The notes: generated by a model from the sequence alone, not told the origin. A DNA stretch of 9,804 nt from Veillonellaceae bacterium (GCA_900765165.1 CAAFQR010000199.1:1-9804); one strand, 5' to 3'; positions 1 to 8,032 are shown, counted from the stretch's first letter. Numbers and translations: made by a program.

Positions 1-368
1 AAAATTCGCTTCAAAAGCGCCAGTAGGCCGGCCAAGACCGCCACTACGGCAAAGGAAATAAAGAATAAGCCACCGAAAAAGACAAGGAACGCCAATAATA
101 CAATAGCAATACCGGCTATGATAAGCTTGCCCTTCCAGCCAAAACCATTGAACGTATACACCTTAAAGCCGGAGCCGCCTTCGGTATTAAAGCCGAACGG
201 CGAATTACCGTCAAAAGGCATCTGACTTTTCGCCCGATCCTCTTCGCGGTGCTCACGACCACTTTCATCGATAGTAATGCCGGTGAAATCACGACGCTCT
301 TCATCGGTTAACACCGTAGTGCGACCGTCGTCGTTCATCTGTCTGTTTGTTTCTTCGTTATAAGCCAT
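1..368 (-). CDS. Small membrane protein of unknown function, partial (C-terminus beyond the left edge)
   Basis: I do not recognise this gene. The reading frame starts at an ATG (complement of 366-368), with AGGAG eight bases upstream, and stays open for 122 codons to the window edge, so the C-terminus is missing. Residues 1-65 are hydrophilic and charged (MAYNEETNRQMNDDGR at the start, then DEERRDF and REEDRAK), with no signal peptide. A glycine/aromatic stretch follows at about 65-80 (SGFKVYTFNGFGWKG). Residues about 82-117 are strongly hydrophobic and could form one long or two closely spaced membrane helices, ending in LLKRI. The likely topology is a cytoplasmic N-terminus with a membrane-anchored C-terminal part. 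It begins 25 bp after the gatB stop with no terminator between, so it is probably the distal gene of the gatCAB operon. Nothing in the sequence ties it to amidotransferase function. Confidence 0.75.
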   Translation of the reverse strand, partial: MAYNEETNRQMNDDGRTTVLTDEERRDFTGITIDESGREHREEDRAKSQMPFDGNSPFGFNTEGGSGFKVYTFNGFGWKGKLIIAGIAIVLLAFLVFFGGLFFISFAVVAVLAGLLALLKRI

Positions 369-393
369 AGAATTTTCTCCTATGCAATTACCC

Positions 394-1842
394 TTACGCT
401 TCGCCTTTTAAGTATTTCTGCAACAATTCGTTTACAACGCCAGGGTTAGCGCGGCCCTTGCTGGCCTTCATAACCTGACCTACCAAGAAGCCGATAGCCT
501 TACCTTTACCACTGTTAAAATCTTCAACGGATTTCGGGTTATTGGCAATAACTTCTTTGACGATAGCTTCGATAGCACCGGTATCGGTAATCTGTACCAA
601 GCCCTGTTCCTTAACGATGGTATCCGGATCTTTACCGGTTTCCCACATGGACACGATAACCTTCTTAGCGATTTTACCGGAAATAGTGCCTTTGTCGATA
701 AGACCAATCATGGCAGCCAAGTTTTCCGGGCTAACCGGTGCCTGTGCAAAGGTTAAGTTGTTTTCGTTAACCATTTTGGACAAGTCGCCTAACATCCAGT
801 TAGCAGCGGTCTTCGCATCAGCGCCGGCTTTAACGGCAGCGTCTAAGTAGTCGGCGGTTTCGCGAAGTGCCGTTAAGGTAACGCTGTCTTCATCGCTTAA
901 GCCATACTGTTCTACGAAGCGAGCCTGTTTAGCGTCCGGCAATTCCGGCAAGGACTGACGAGCTGCTTCAATCATTTCATCGCTGATAACGATTGGTACC
1001 AAGTCCGGTTCCGGGAAGTAACGATAGTCGTTTTCGGCTTCCTTTTTACGCATAGACAAGGTCTGACCTTTCGCGTCATCCCAGGTACGAGTTTCCTGTA
1101 CGATAGCTTCGCCGTCTTCCAAGGCTTCCGCCTGACGGATAGCTTCGTATTCAACGCCCTTCTGAAGCGCCGTTAAGGAGTTCATGTTTTTGATTTCAGT
1201 TTTGGTGCCCAATTTCGTTTCGCCCATTAAGCGAACGGAAATGTTAGCATCGCAACGGAGACTGCCTTCTTCCATACGTACGTCGGATACGTCCAAGTAT
1301 TTCAAGATGGAACGCAATTTTTCAACGTAAGCACGGGCTTCGGCGCCGGAGCGAATATCCGGTTCCGATACAATTTCCAAAAGCGGTACACCGGTACGGT
1401 TGTAGTCAACGTTAGAAGAATCAGACGTGCTGATGGTGTTGCCGCTGTGTACTAATTTACCGGCGTCTTCTTCCATGTGAATACGGGTGATGCGAATGCG
1501 ACGAGTCTGACCGTCCACTTCAACGTCCAAATGACCATTCAAGCAAATGGGTAGGTCGTACTGGGACGTCTGGAAGTTTTTCGGCAAGTCAGGATAGTAA
1601 TAGTTCTTACGGTCGAACTTGTTGAATTTGACAATTTCACAATTCAAAGCCAAGCCAACGCGCAACGCGTATTCAACAACTTTCTTGTTGAGCACCGGTA
1701 ATACGCCAGGAAGACCTAAGCAAACCGGGCATACATGGGTGTTCTGGTCGCCACCGAATTCGGTAGAGCAACCGCAGAAAATTTTAGATTTCGTTTTCAG
1801 TTCTGTATGGACCTCAAGGCCTACGACTGTTTCGTATTTCAT
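394..1842 (-). CDS. gatB: Aspartyl/glutamyl-tRNA amidotransferase subunit B
   Basis: GatB is the tRNA-binding kinase subunit of GatCAB. It phosphorylates the side-chain carboxylate of mischarged Glu-tRNA(Gln) or Asp-tRNA(Asn) so that ammonia from GatA can convert it to the amide; it acts in the cytoplasm. The 482-residue product has the usual full length. The N-terminal GLEVH motif (E10, H12) belongs to the metal-dependent kinase site. C23, C25, C38 and C41 form the CxC...CxxC zinc knuckle found in many GatB proteins. Further family motifs are YYYPDLPKNFQTSQYD (about 81-96), HMEEDAGK (122-129), VDYNRTGVPLLEIVSEPD (145-162) and EEGSLRCDANISVR (191-204). The last part (about 335-482) is the helical GatB/YqeY tail that contacts tRNA. 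The start ATG overlaps the gatA stop as ATGA, with GGGGAGGT six bases upstream inside gatA, so translational coupling is likely. Confidence 0.98.
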   Translation of the reverse strand: MKYETVVGLEVHTELKTKSKIFCGCSTEFGGDQNTHVCPVCLGLPGVLPVLNKKVVEYALRVGLALNCEIVKFNKFDRKNYYYPDLPKNFQTSQYDLPICLNGHLDVEVDGQTRRIRITRIHMEEDAGKLVHSGNTISTSDSSNVDYNRTGVPLLEIVSEPDIRSGAEARAYVEKLRSILKYLDVSDVRMEEGSLRCDANISVRLMGETKLGTKTEIKNMNSLTALQKGVEYEAIRQAEALEDGEAIVQETRTWDDAKGQTLSMRKKEAENDYRYFPEPDLVPIVISDEMIEAARQSLPELPDAKQARFVEQYGLSDEDSVTLTALRETADYLDAAVKAGADAKTAANWMLGDLSKMVNENNLTFAQAPVSPENLAAMIGLIDKGTISGKIAKKVIVSMWETGKDPDTIVKEQGLVQITDTGAIEAIVKEVIANNPKSVEDFNSGKGKAIGFLVGQVMKASKGRANPGVVNELLQKYLKGEA

Positions 1843-3296
1843 AATGCTACCTCCCCGATGGCTGCCGTTTTATTGCATTCCGGACGTTCCTGTTCAAAGC
1901 TGAATGCAGCGCGGAGCAATGTTTCTTCGCCCATAGCCGGTGCTAAGAGCTGCATGCCAATCGGCATGCCATTGCTGCCAAAGCCGGCCGGTACGCTGAT
2001 GCCCGGCAAGCCAGCCAAGTTAACCGGCGTCGTACAAATATCTTCCATGTACATGGACAACGGATCATCCACTTTTTCACCGAATTTGAACGCTGTACCC
2101 GGTGCAACCGGTGTCAAGAGCAAGTCGCACTGTTCGAAAGCCGCATCAAATTCGTTCTTAATCAAGCGACGAGCCTTCAAGGCTTTCAAGTAGTACGCGT
2201 CATAGTAACCGGAGCTCAATACGTAGGTACCGAGCAAGATACGGCGACGAACTTCGGCGCCGAAGCCGGCGGTACGAGTCTTCGTGGACATTTCAACCAA
2301 GTTATCAGCCGGTACACGCATACCAAAGCTTACGCCGTCATAACGAGCAAGGTTGGAGCTAGCTTCCGCCAAGGCGATGATGTAGTACGCGGACAACGCA
2401 TATTTAGACGTAGGCAAGCTAACTTCTTTGATGGTAGCGCCCATTTTTTCATAGGTTTTCGCAGCGTCTTCCAACACTTTACGAACGTCGGCACTAATGC
2501 CTTCGCCGTAGAATTCCTTCGGAAGACCGATAGTCAAGCCTTTTACATCTTTTACGAGGGCTTTCGTGTAATCCGGACGGTCGCCAGGAATGGACGTGGA
2601 ATCGCGATGGTCGTGACCGCTAATAGCGTTTAACACAATAGCGGCGTCGGTTACGTCACGAGTCAATGGTCCAATCTGGTCCAACGAGGAAGCGAACGCA
2701 ATCAAGCCATAACGGGACACGGTGCCATAGGTCGGCTTCAAGCCAACAACGCCACAATAGGAACCAGGCTGACGAATCGACCCGCCCGTATCGGAGCCGA
2801 GGGCCCAAATAGCACTGCCGGAAGCAACAGCGGCAGCACTACCGCCGGAAGAACCACCCGGTACGTATTCGGCATTCCACGGATTCGTGGTCTTCGCCAA
2901 AGCGGAGTTTTCCGTAGAACCGCCCATAGCGAATTCGTCCATGTTTACCTTACCAAGGCTAACGTAGTCATTGGCCTGTAATTTTTCAATAACCGTTGCA
3001 TTGTACGGCGGCACGAAGTTTTCCAGCATCTTAGATGCACAGGTCGCGCGCTGGCCGGCAATACAAATATTATCTTTAATCGCGCCAGGAATACCTGCTA
3101 ACGGAGCAATGGCTTCGCCGGCAGCAATTTTACGATCCACAGCTTCAGCGGTAGCCAAAGCCTGTTCGTGTGTATCCGATAAATAAGCGTGAACCGTCGG
3201 TTCCACTTTTTCTTTATGGGCGATAACGGCTTTCGTCAATTCAACAGCCGATAATTCCTTCGCCACTAATTTTGCGTGTAATTCATGAATTGTCAC
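1839..3296 (-). CDS. gatA: Aspartyl/glutamyl-tRNA amidotransferase subunit A (GTG start)
   Basis: GatA is the glutaminase subunit of GatCAB. It hydrolyses glutamine and passes ammonia to GatB. The 485-residue product is full length and carries the amidase signature: K74 in GAIKDN, the cis-serine S149 in PGGSSGGSAAAVA, and the nucleophile S173 in SDTGGSIRQP. This matches the Ser-cisSer-Lys triad of the family. LKPTYGTVSRYG (about 186-197) and the SSLDQIGP segment are further family motifs. I chose the GTG at 3294-3296 because GGAGGAG lies five bases upstream and the protein begins MTIHELHAKL as homologues do; the nearby ATG at 3285-3287 is out of frame. The gap to gatC is 11 bp, and the 3' end overlaps gatB by 4 bp. 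Confidence 0.98.
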   Translation of the reverse strand: MTIHELHAKLVAKELSAVELTKAVIAHKEKVEPTVHAYLSDTHEQALATAEAVDRKIAAGEAIAPLAGIPGAIKDNICIAGQRATCASKMLENFVPPYNATVIEKLQANDYVSLGKVNMDEFAMGGSTENSALAKTTNPWNAEYVPGGSSGGSAAAVASGSAIWALGSDTGGSIRQPGSYCGVVGLKPTYGTVSRYGLIAFASSLDQIGPLTRDVTDAAIVLNAISGHDHRDSTSIPGDRPDYTKALVKDVKGLTIGLPKEFYGEGISADVRKVLEDAAKTYEKMGATIKEVSLPTSKYALSAYYIIALAEASSNLARYDGVSFGMRVPADNLVEMSTKTRTAGFGAEVRRRILLGTYVLSSGYYDAYYLKALKARRLIKNEFDAAFEQCDLLLTPVAPGTAFKFGEKVDDPLSMYMEDICTTPVNLAGLPGISVPAGFGSNGMPIGMQLLAPAMGEETLLRAAFSFEQERPECNKTAAIGEVAL

Positions 3297-3301
3297 AGTG
3301 G

Positions 3302-3308
3302 CTCCTCC
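3302..3308 (-). promoter_or_regulatory. gatA ribosome binding site supporting the GTG start
   Basis: The minus strand reads GGAGGAG, overlapping the last base of the gatC stop codon and sitting five bases before GTG. It is close to a perfect anti-16S match and decides the GTG start against the out-of-frame ATG a few bases on. Confidence 0.85.
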
Positions 3309-3598
3309 TATTCCTGCACCACGCGGGGCACTTTAAAGTATCCGTCCTCTTCTTCCGGTGCGGTGGACAAGGCTAAGTCATGATCCAACGACGGTTTTAC
3401 TTCGTCTTCGCGGAACACGTTCTGCAGCTGTACCGCATGCGCCATCGGCTGCACGCCGTCCAAATCCAGCTCTTCCAGCTCAGCCACGTAGGACAATACA
3501 TCATTTAATGCTTTTTCAGTTTGCGCCATCGCGTCTTCATCTACGGAGAGACGAGACAACAAGGCGATTTTTTTTATTTCATCCCGGTTGATTTTCAT
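3308..3598 (-). CDS. gatC: Aspartyl/glutamyl-tRNA amidotransferase subunit C
   Basis: GatC is the small subunit that wraps the GatA-GatB interface and stabilises the complex. The 96-residue product has the normal GatC length. It begins MKINRDEIKKIALLSRLSVD with the usual N-terminal helix. The conserved central part LDLDGVQPMAHAV (about 45-57) is followed by NVFREDEV and ends with a YFKVPRVV tail, all typical of the family. The frame can be extended upstream to 3646. I reject that start because a TATAAT promoter element lies within the extension, the added residues are unlike GatC, and AAAGGAAG stands a suitable distance before the ATG at 3596-3598. It is the first gene of gatCAB, 78 bp after ligA. 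Confidence 0.96.
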   Translation of the reverse strand: MKINRDEIKKIALLSRLSVDEDAMAQTEKALNDVLSYVAELEELDLDGVQPMAHAVQLQNVFREDEVKPSLDHDLALSTAPEEEDGYFKVPRVVQE

Positions 3599-3622
3599 CA
3601 GTCCACTTCCTTTCATTCCTTC

Positions 3623-3651
3623 ATTATAACAAATCGACATAGACAATACAA
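3623..3651 (-). promoter_or_regulatory. Candidate internal promoter for gatCAB (extended -10)
   Basis: On the minus strand TATAAT (complement of 3623-3628) is preceded by TGT, giving the extended -10 form TGnTATAAT. Seventeen bases upstream stands TTGTAT (complement of 3646-3651), a weak -35. Transcription would start near 3616, about 18 bases before the gatC start codon, leaving a short leader that carries the ribosome binding site. The gap is much richer in A and T than the flanking genes. This would let gatCAB be expressed apart from pcrA-ligA. Seen by eye only. Confidence 0.6.
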
Positions 3652-3665
3652 AGTATTATTGTCTA
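3640..3665. repeat. Perfect 9-bp inverted repeat, candidate operator or ligA 3' hairpin
   Basis: TAGACAATA (3640-3648 on the plus strand) and TATTGTCTA (3657-3665) are perfect inverted copies separated by 8 bp. The left arm overlaps the -35 element of the gatC promoter. Two readings are possible: a dimeric repressor or activator site acting on gatCAB, or an AU-rich RNA hairpin 11 bases after the ligA stop codon. I cannot name a regulator from the half-site. No strong U-run follows the hairpin, so a classical terminator is unlikely. Confidence 0.55.
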
Positions 3666-3676
3666 CTATTCATACT

Positions 3677-5722
3677 TTATTGCCATGGTTTTATGAGCGC
3701 CAAGAATTCCTCTTCGTTGATAACGCGAATCCCCAGCTCATTAGCCTTCGTCAATTTGCTACCGCTATCCTCGCCGGCAATAACCAGCGTTGTCTTCTTG
3801 CTAACGGACCCGGTAATCTTCGCGCCATGCGCCGCCAACAGCTGACCTGCTTCGGTACGGCCCATCGATTCCAGCTTCCCGGTGAGGACGATGATTTCAC
3901 CGGCTAACTCGTCGCCAGCCGCTTCCGTCTTCTCTTCGGTCATCACCACGCCGGCCTTTTGCAAGCGGTCGATAAGCTCAATATTGTGCGCGTCTGTGAA
4001 ATAAGCGCTCAGCGCCTGCGCCATGGTAGGTCCAATTTCCGGTATGGCCGTTAATTCATCGGTGCTAGCGGCTCGAAGGGCTTCCATAGACGGATACTGC
4101 GCCGCAATAGTAGCGCCCGCCTTGGCGCCGATAAGACGAATCCCCAACGCAAAGAGCAAGCGACCTAAACCGCGAGTCTTCGACGTTTCGATAGCCTTCA
4201 ACAGATTTTGCGCCGACTTCTTGCCCATGCGCTCCATAGTCACCAAGCGTTCTTCCGTCAAGGAATACAAATCGGCAACGTCGCCAATCAAGCGATTCGT
4301 TACGAGACCTTCTACCAGCGCCGGTCCTAAACCTTCAATATTCATGGCATCGCGGGAGGCGTAATGGATAATCTGTTCCTTCTCCACAGCCGGGCAATGA
4401 CGATTGCTGCAGCGCACCGCCACTTCGCCTTCCTTGCGCACCACCGGCGAATCGCATACCGGACATTGTGTAGGCATGTGGAACTCCTGTTCCGCACCGG
4501 TCCGTCGTTCCGGCAACACCTTGATAACTTCCGGGATAATTTCCGCCGCCTTGTGGATGAGCACATGGTCGCCAATGCGGATGTCCTTTTCCTTGATGAA
4601 GTCTTCATTGTGAAGGGTGGCACGAGACACGTTCGTCCCTGAAATAAACACCGGCTCCAGCTCCGCCGTCGGCGTCAACACGCCAGTGCGGCCTAAGTTA
4701 ATGGTAATGTCTTTGACGATGGTTTCCGCTTCCTCCGGCGGGTACTTGTACGCCGTAGCCCACCGCGGATCCTTAACCGTAGCGCCTAGGACTTCCTGGT
4801 CGGCAAAGCTATTTACCTTAATAACCATGCCGTCTGTGTCATAAGGCAATTCGTGGCGCGCCGTATCCCAATACTGGATTTGCGCTACCACTTCGTCGAT
4901 GGTATCGCACACCTTATAATGCGGATTGACATGGAATTTATAGGATTCCAAACGCTGCAACAGCGCTGCCTGAGAGTCAATATCAGACCCTTCGGACTGG
5001 CCAATAGCATAAGCGAAGAAATCCAAGTTTCGCGCTGCCGTTACGGCCGGATCGAGCTGACGCAAGGAACCGGCTGCAGCGTTTCGCGGATTCACAAAGG
5101 TCGGTTCCCCCGCTTCGTCGCGTTCTTCGTTGATACGTTTAAATTCCTTGTGCGGCATATACGCTTCGCCGCGAATTTCAATGTACGGCGGCGCATTGTC
5201 GATGATGAGCGGCACCGAACGAATGGTTCGCACATTAGCCGTTACATCTTCGCCCACACGGCCGTCACCGCGAGTAACGGCGCGCACAAAGACGCCATTT
5301 TCGTAGTGAATATTAACGGCCAAACCATCAATCTTAAGCTCTACTACGTACTTCGGTGCGTGACCTAATTCCTTCTGCACACGCTCGCCAAAGCCGCGCA
5401 CTTCCGCTTCGCTAAACACATTGCCAAGACTCAACATAGGACGACCGTGTTCCACTTTTGGAAAATCACCGGTCAGCTTCGCCCCAACGCGCTGCGTCGG
5501 CGATGACGGCACGATGTATTCCGGATGGGCGGTTTCCAAATCCACCAGCTCACGGTACATCAAGTCGTACGTGCGGTCATCCACAACGGGCGCATCCTTT
5601 ACATAATATAAATACGCATACTGCGTTAACTTCTCTTGTAATTCTTTAATACGGGCCCCTACATCACCGGCAGCCACTGCTGCGGTGCCTGTAGTCGCCG
5701 TTGCTTTCGTGTTCTCTGCCAT
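3677..5722 (-). CDS. ligA: NAD+-dependent DNA ligase
   Basis: LigA seals nicks in duplex DNA during replication and repair, using NAD+ as the adenylate donor. The 681-residue product has the complete domain order. Domain Ia covers about residues 22-85, with YYVKDAPVVDDRTYD for NAD+ binding. The adenylation domain follows, with K130 of LKIDG as the adenylated lysine and RGDGRVGEDVT at 151-161. The OB fold includes NLGRTGVLTPTAEL and SRATLHN (about 342-371). The Cys4 zinc finger is C420, C423, C438 and C443. Helix-hairpin-helix repeats lie at about 450-580, and a C-terminal BRCT domain at about 607-678 (GEIIVLTGKLESMGR). About 20 Ala/Thr-rich residues precede domain Ia and look like an extension. 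The start is fixed by AAGGAG inside the last pcrA codons, six bases before the ATG. The next methionine, M55, lies inside domain Ia. The gene follows pcrA by 3 bp, so it is co-transcribed and probably translationally coupled. Confidence 0.98.
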   Translation of the reverse strand: MAENTKATATTGTAAVAAGDVGARIKELQEKLTQYAYLYYVKDAPVVDDRTYDLMYRELVDLETAHPEYIVPSSPTQRVGAKLTGDFPKVEHGRPMLSLGNVFSEAEVRGFGERVQKELGHAPKYVVELKIDGLAVNIHYENGVFVRAVTRGDGRVGEDVTANVRTIRSVPLIIDNAPPYIEIRGEAYMPHKEFKRINEERDEAGEPTFVNPRNAAAGSLRQLDPAVTAARNLDFFAYAIGQSEGSDIDSQAALLQRLESYKFHVNPHYKVCDTIDEVVAQIQYWDTARHELPYDTDGMVIKVNSFADQEVLGATVKDPRWATAYKYPPEEAETIVKDITINLGRTGVLTPTAELEPVFISGTNVSRATLHNEDFIKEKDIRIGDHVLIHKAAEIIPEVIKVLPERRTGAEQEFHMPTQCPVCDSPVVRKEGEVAVRCSNRHCPAVEKEQIIHYASRDAMNIEGLGPALVEGLVTNRLIGDVADLYSLTEERLVTMERMGKKSAQNLLKAIETSKTRGLGRLLFALGIRLIGAKAGATIAAQYPSMEALRAASTDELTAIPEIGPTMAQALSAYFTDAHNIELIDRLQKAGVVMTEEKTEAAGDELAGEIIVLTGKLESMGRTEAGQLLAAHGAKITGSVSKKTTLVIAGEDSGSKLTKANELGIRVINEEEFLALIKPWQ

Positions 5723-5725
5723 GAT

Positions 5726-7927
5726 TTACTCCTTCGGGGGAACCCGCTTAATAGGCGCAAACTTCGCCATCAACACTCGTAGTCCTTGGTTCGGGAACAT
5801 AATGCTCACCTTCGTGCCCGGGCCGCTGCCCTGCACGTCGACAACCTTGCCTTGGCCCCACTTATCATGCTGGGCCACATCGCCAACCTGCCAATCCGGC
5901 ACCACAGGATTGCGCGCCAACGGCTTCGTCACCGGACGCTGCATAACCGACAAATGCGGCGGCACGCGGCGCTGAGTATCCGGCGAAATGCGGCGTTTCG
6001 CACGGAGCTCTTCTAAAAGCTCCTGGGGAATTTCCTTCAAGAAACGAGACGGCAAGTACCCATTGGTACGGCCGAACACGGTACGGGTTGTCGCATTAGA
6101 CACGTACAATTCCTTTTCCGCACGAGTAATGCCAACGTAGCAAAGGCGGCGTTCTTCTTCGATTTCCTTCGGTTCCATCAACGTACGGCTATGCGGGAAT
6201 AACCCTTCTTCAAGGCCTGCGAGGAATACGATAGGAAATTCCAAGCCTTTCGCAGAGTGCAACGTCATAAGCGTTACCTTCGAGTCCGCCTGTTCAAAGC
6301 TGTCCACGTCATTGACGAGGGCTACCTGTTCCAAGAAATCCTGCACCGTGCCGTTCGGATTGGCATCGCCGAACTCCTTCGCCACAGACAGCAATTCACC
6401 GATATTTTCTACGCGCGCTTCGTCCTGCGGGTCCCGACTTTCTTCCAATTCCTTCAGGTAACCGGTGCGGTCCAAAATGGCCTGCAACAGCTCCTGCACG
6501 TTCATGGTTTCCATTTCCGATACCAGCGTGAAGATAAGAACGCTGAACTCTTCCAGTCGTTCCTTCGTCTTGCCCTTAATCGTCGGAATGGCGTTCAACA
6601 TGGTGAGCGTCATGAACACCGACGTGCCCGCCGTTCGCGCATAATCCTGCAGCTTCGCTACCGTCGTGGCGCCAATGCTGCGCTTCGGCACGTTGATAAT
6701 ACGCAATAAGCTTACGTCGTCAAAGGGGTTAAAGAGCAAGCGCAGGTACGCCAGTACGTCTTTAATTTCCTTGCGGTCGTAGAACTTCGTGCCTCCAACC
6801 ATGGTGTACGGAATGCCCATCTTGATGAGCCCTTCTTCGAGCACACGGGACTGAGCGTTGGTACGATACAAAATCGCCATGTCGCCATAAGGAATATCGT
6901 CCAGCGAATGACGCTTGCTAATAGTTTCGCTGATAAACGCCGACTCTTCTCGTTCGGACTGCGCTGTGAAATGACGGATTTTAGCGCCTGTGTCCTTATC
7001 GGTCCACAGCACCTTCTCCGGACGGTCTTCGTTATTATCGATAACGGCGTTAGCAGCCTGCAAAATCGTCTTTGTAGAACGGTAATTCTGTTCCAGCTTA
7101 ATGGTAACGCAACCGGGATAATCCTTTTCAAAGTCCAAGATATTCTGAATATCCGCACCACGCCACGCATAAATACTCTGGTCCGCATCGCCGACAACGC
7201 AAATGTTTTTATGAAGCGATGCCAACAGCGTAGCCAATGTGTACTGCGCATGGTTCGTATCCTGGTATTCGTCGATCATAATATAGCGGAAACGCTGACG
7301 GTACTTGTCGAAAACCTCAGCGTTCGTCTGCAATAATTTCACCGCCACGAGGAGCAAATCATCAAAGTCTAAGGCGTTATTCTTGCGCAATTCCCGTTCG
7401 TAATATTCGTAAACGTCGGCTACCTTCTGGCTATAGAAGTCTGTAGCCTGACGACGAAAATCGGACGCAAAAAGCAACCGGTTCTTCGCATCGGAAATGG
7501 CGGACATCAAGGCCCCTACGGGATAATATTTGTCATCCAAATTCAGCGCCTTCATGGCCTGCTTCAACACGACCTGGGAATCACCGGTATCATAAATCGT
7601 AAAATTCTTGCTATAGCCTAAATAGCCTTCCAGCTCGAAACGCAACAGCTTCGCACAAAATGAGTGAAATGTGCTCAGCCAAATGCGGTCCGCTTCCGGC
7701 CCTACTAAGTCCTCAACACGGGACTTCATTTCCTTAGCGGCTTTATTAGTAAAGGTGATGGCCAAAATTTCGTACGGATTAACACCGAGCTCGAGCAAAT
7801 GAGCAATGCGGTACGTCAACACGCGCGTCTTCCCGGATCCCGCACCGGCTACGATGAGAAGCGGTCCTTCCGTCGTCTCGGCGGCGCGGCGCTGTTCCGG
7901 GTTCAATCCTGCCAACAATGTACTCAT
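5726..7927 (-). CDS. pcrA: ATP-dependent 3'-5' DNA helicase PcrA (UvrD/Rep family)
   Basis: PcrA is a superfamily 1A helicase of Gram-positive bacteria that unwinds DNA in repair and plasmid replication, clears RecA filaments and acts at transcription-replication conflicts. The product is 733 residues. Motifs in order: Q motif LNPEQRRA (8-15), Walker A AGAGSGKT (27-34), Ia TFTNKAAKEM, motif II IDEYQD (218-223), motif III GDADQSIYAWRGA (246-258), motif IV LEQNYRS (278-284), motif V VTLMTLHSAKGLEF and motif VI EERRLCYVGITRAEKELY. The C-terminal 50 residues (VGDVAQHDKWGQGKVV...) form the Tudor-like KWGxG domain known in PcrA to bind RNA polymerase. The frame is open to 8035, but homology begins at MSTLLAGLNPEQ. 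AAAGGA five bases before the ATG at 7925-7927 supports that start. An in-frame ATG six bases earlier touches the ribosome binding site and is too close. It heads the pcrA-ligA unit. Confidence 0.97.
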   Translation of the reverse strand: MSTLLAGLNPEQRRAAETTEGPLLIVAGAGSGKTRVLTYRIAHLLELGVNPYEILAITFTNKAAKEMKSRVEDLVGPEADRIWLSTFHSFCAKLLRFELEGYLGYSKNFTIYDTGDSQVVLKQAMKALNLDDKYYPVGALMSAISDAKNRLLFASDFRRQATDFYSQKVADVYEYYERELRKNNALDFDDLLLVAVKLLQTNAEVFDKYRQRFRYIMIDEYQDTNHAQYTLATLLASLHKNICVVGDADQSIYAWRGADIQNILDFEKDYPGCVTIKLEQNYRSTKTILQAANAVIDNNEDRPEKVLWTDKDTGAKIRHFTAQSEREESAFISETISKRHSLDDIPYGDMAILYRTNAQSRVLEEGLIKMGIPYTMVGGTKFYDRKEIKDVLAYLRLLFNPFDDVSLLRIINVPKRSIGATTVAKLQDYARTAGTSVFMTLTMLNAIPTIKGKTKERLEEFSVLIFTLVSEMETMNVQELLQAILDRTGYLKELEESRDPQDEARVENIGELLSVAKEFGDANPNGTVQDFLEQVALVNDVDSFEQADSKVTLMTLHSAKGLEFPIVFLAGLEEGLFPHSRTLMEPKEIEEERRLCYVGITRAEKELYVSNATTRTVFGRTNGYLPSRFLKEIPQELLEELRAKRRISPDTQRRVPPHLSVMQRPVTKPLARNPVVPDWQVGDVAQHDKWGQGKVVDVQGSGPGTKVSIMFPNQGLRVLMAKFAPIKRVPPKE

Positions 7928-7932
7928 AGTCA

Positions 7933-7938
7933 TCCTTT
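7933..7938 (-). promoter_or_regulatory. pcrA ribosome binding site deciding the start codon
   Basis: The minus strand reads AAAGGA followed by TGACT and then ATG, giving five-base spacing to the ATG at 7925-7927. The upstream in-frame ATG (7931-7933) overlaps this site and cannot be served by it. A perfect short hairpin begins just upstream, at 7942. Confidence 0.7.
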
Positions 7939-7941
7939 CCG

Positions 7942-7958
7942 TGGCGCTAATCGCGCCA
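7942..7958 (-). promoter_or_regulatory. Short perfect hairpin just upstream of the pcrA ribosome binding site
   Basis: In the minus-strand transcript TGGCGC and GCGCCA pair perfectly around a five-base GATTA loop, three bases before the GGAAAGGA purine tract. The T-rich stretch before it comes from the preceding long hairpin. It may shape access to the ribosome binding site, or form the last stem of the leader. Confidence 0.5.
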
Positions 7959-7963
7959 AATAA

Positions 7964-8032
7964 CAAAGGCCCGAGGCAAGGGGGACACCGCCTATTGGGC
8001 TGTTCTGCCCCCACTTCCCGTGGGCCTCTTTG
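7964..8032 (-). promoter_or_regulatory. Long terminator-like hairpin in the ppaC-pcrA gap / pcrA leader
   Basis: Read on the minus strand, CAAAGAGGCCC (8032-8022) can pair with GGGCCTTTG (7972-7964). Further inside, GG/CC, AAG/CTT and GGGG/CCCC pair with small mismatches, and ACA-GCC around CAATA pairs with GGC-TGT near the tip. The result is an imperfect rod of about 69 nt. The 3' side runs into TTTGTTATTT, as in an intrinsic terminator. It could end the ppaC transcript. Because a candidate promoter places its start just before this rod, it could equally be an attenuator in the pcrA leader. I see no match to riboswitch, SRP or 6S RNA consensus elements that I know. Confidence 0.55.

Noticed and set aside
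3599..3646. 16-residue N-terminal extension of gatC
   Set aside because: It contains the TATAAT element and part of the inverted repeat; GatC proteins begin at about MKINRDEIKK and a ribosome binding site precedes that start.
4853..5368. 171-codon open frame on the plus strand opposite ligA
   Set aside because: It lies fully antisense to the conserved adenylation domain of LigA, has no ribosome binding site I can see, and its protein resembles no family; it is a shadow frame.
6257..6709. 150-codon plus-strand frame, with similar ones at 6908-7336 and 1735-2193
   Set aside because: All lie opposite pcrA, gatA or gatB, whose motifs are intact in the true frame. Their translations are rich in Arg and His, as expected of antisense shadows.
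6712..7251. 179-codon minus-strand frame inside pcrA
   Set aside because: It is an out-of-frame reading of the helicase core; the pcrA frame carries motifs II to IV without interruption here.
7964..8032. SRP RNA, 6S RNA or a known riboswitch in the pcrA leader
   Set aside because: None of the conserved core strings of these RNAs that I know is present, and the rod is too short and simple for 6S RNA.
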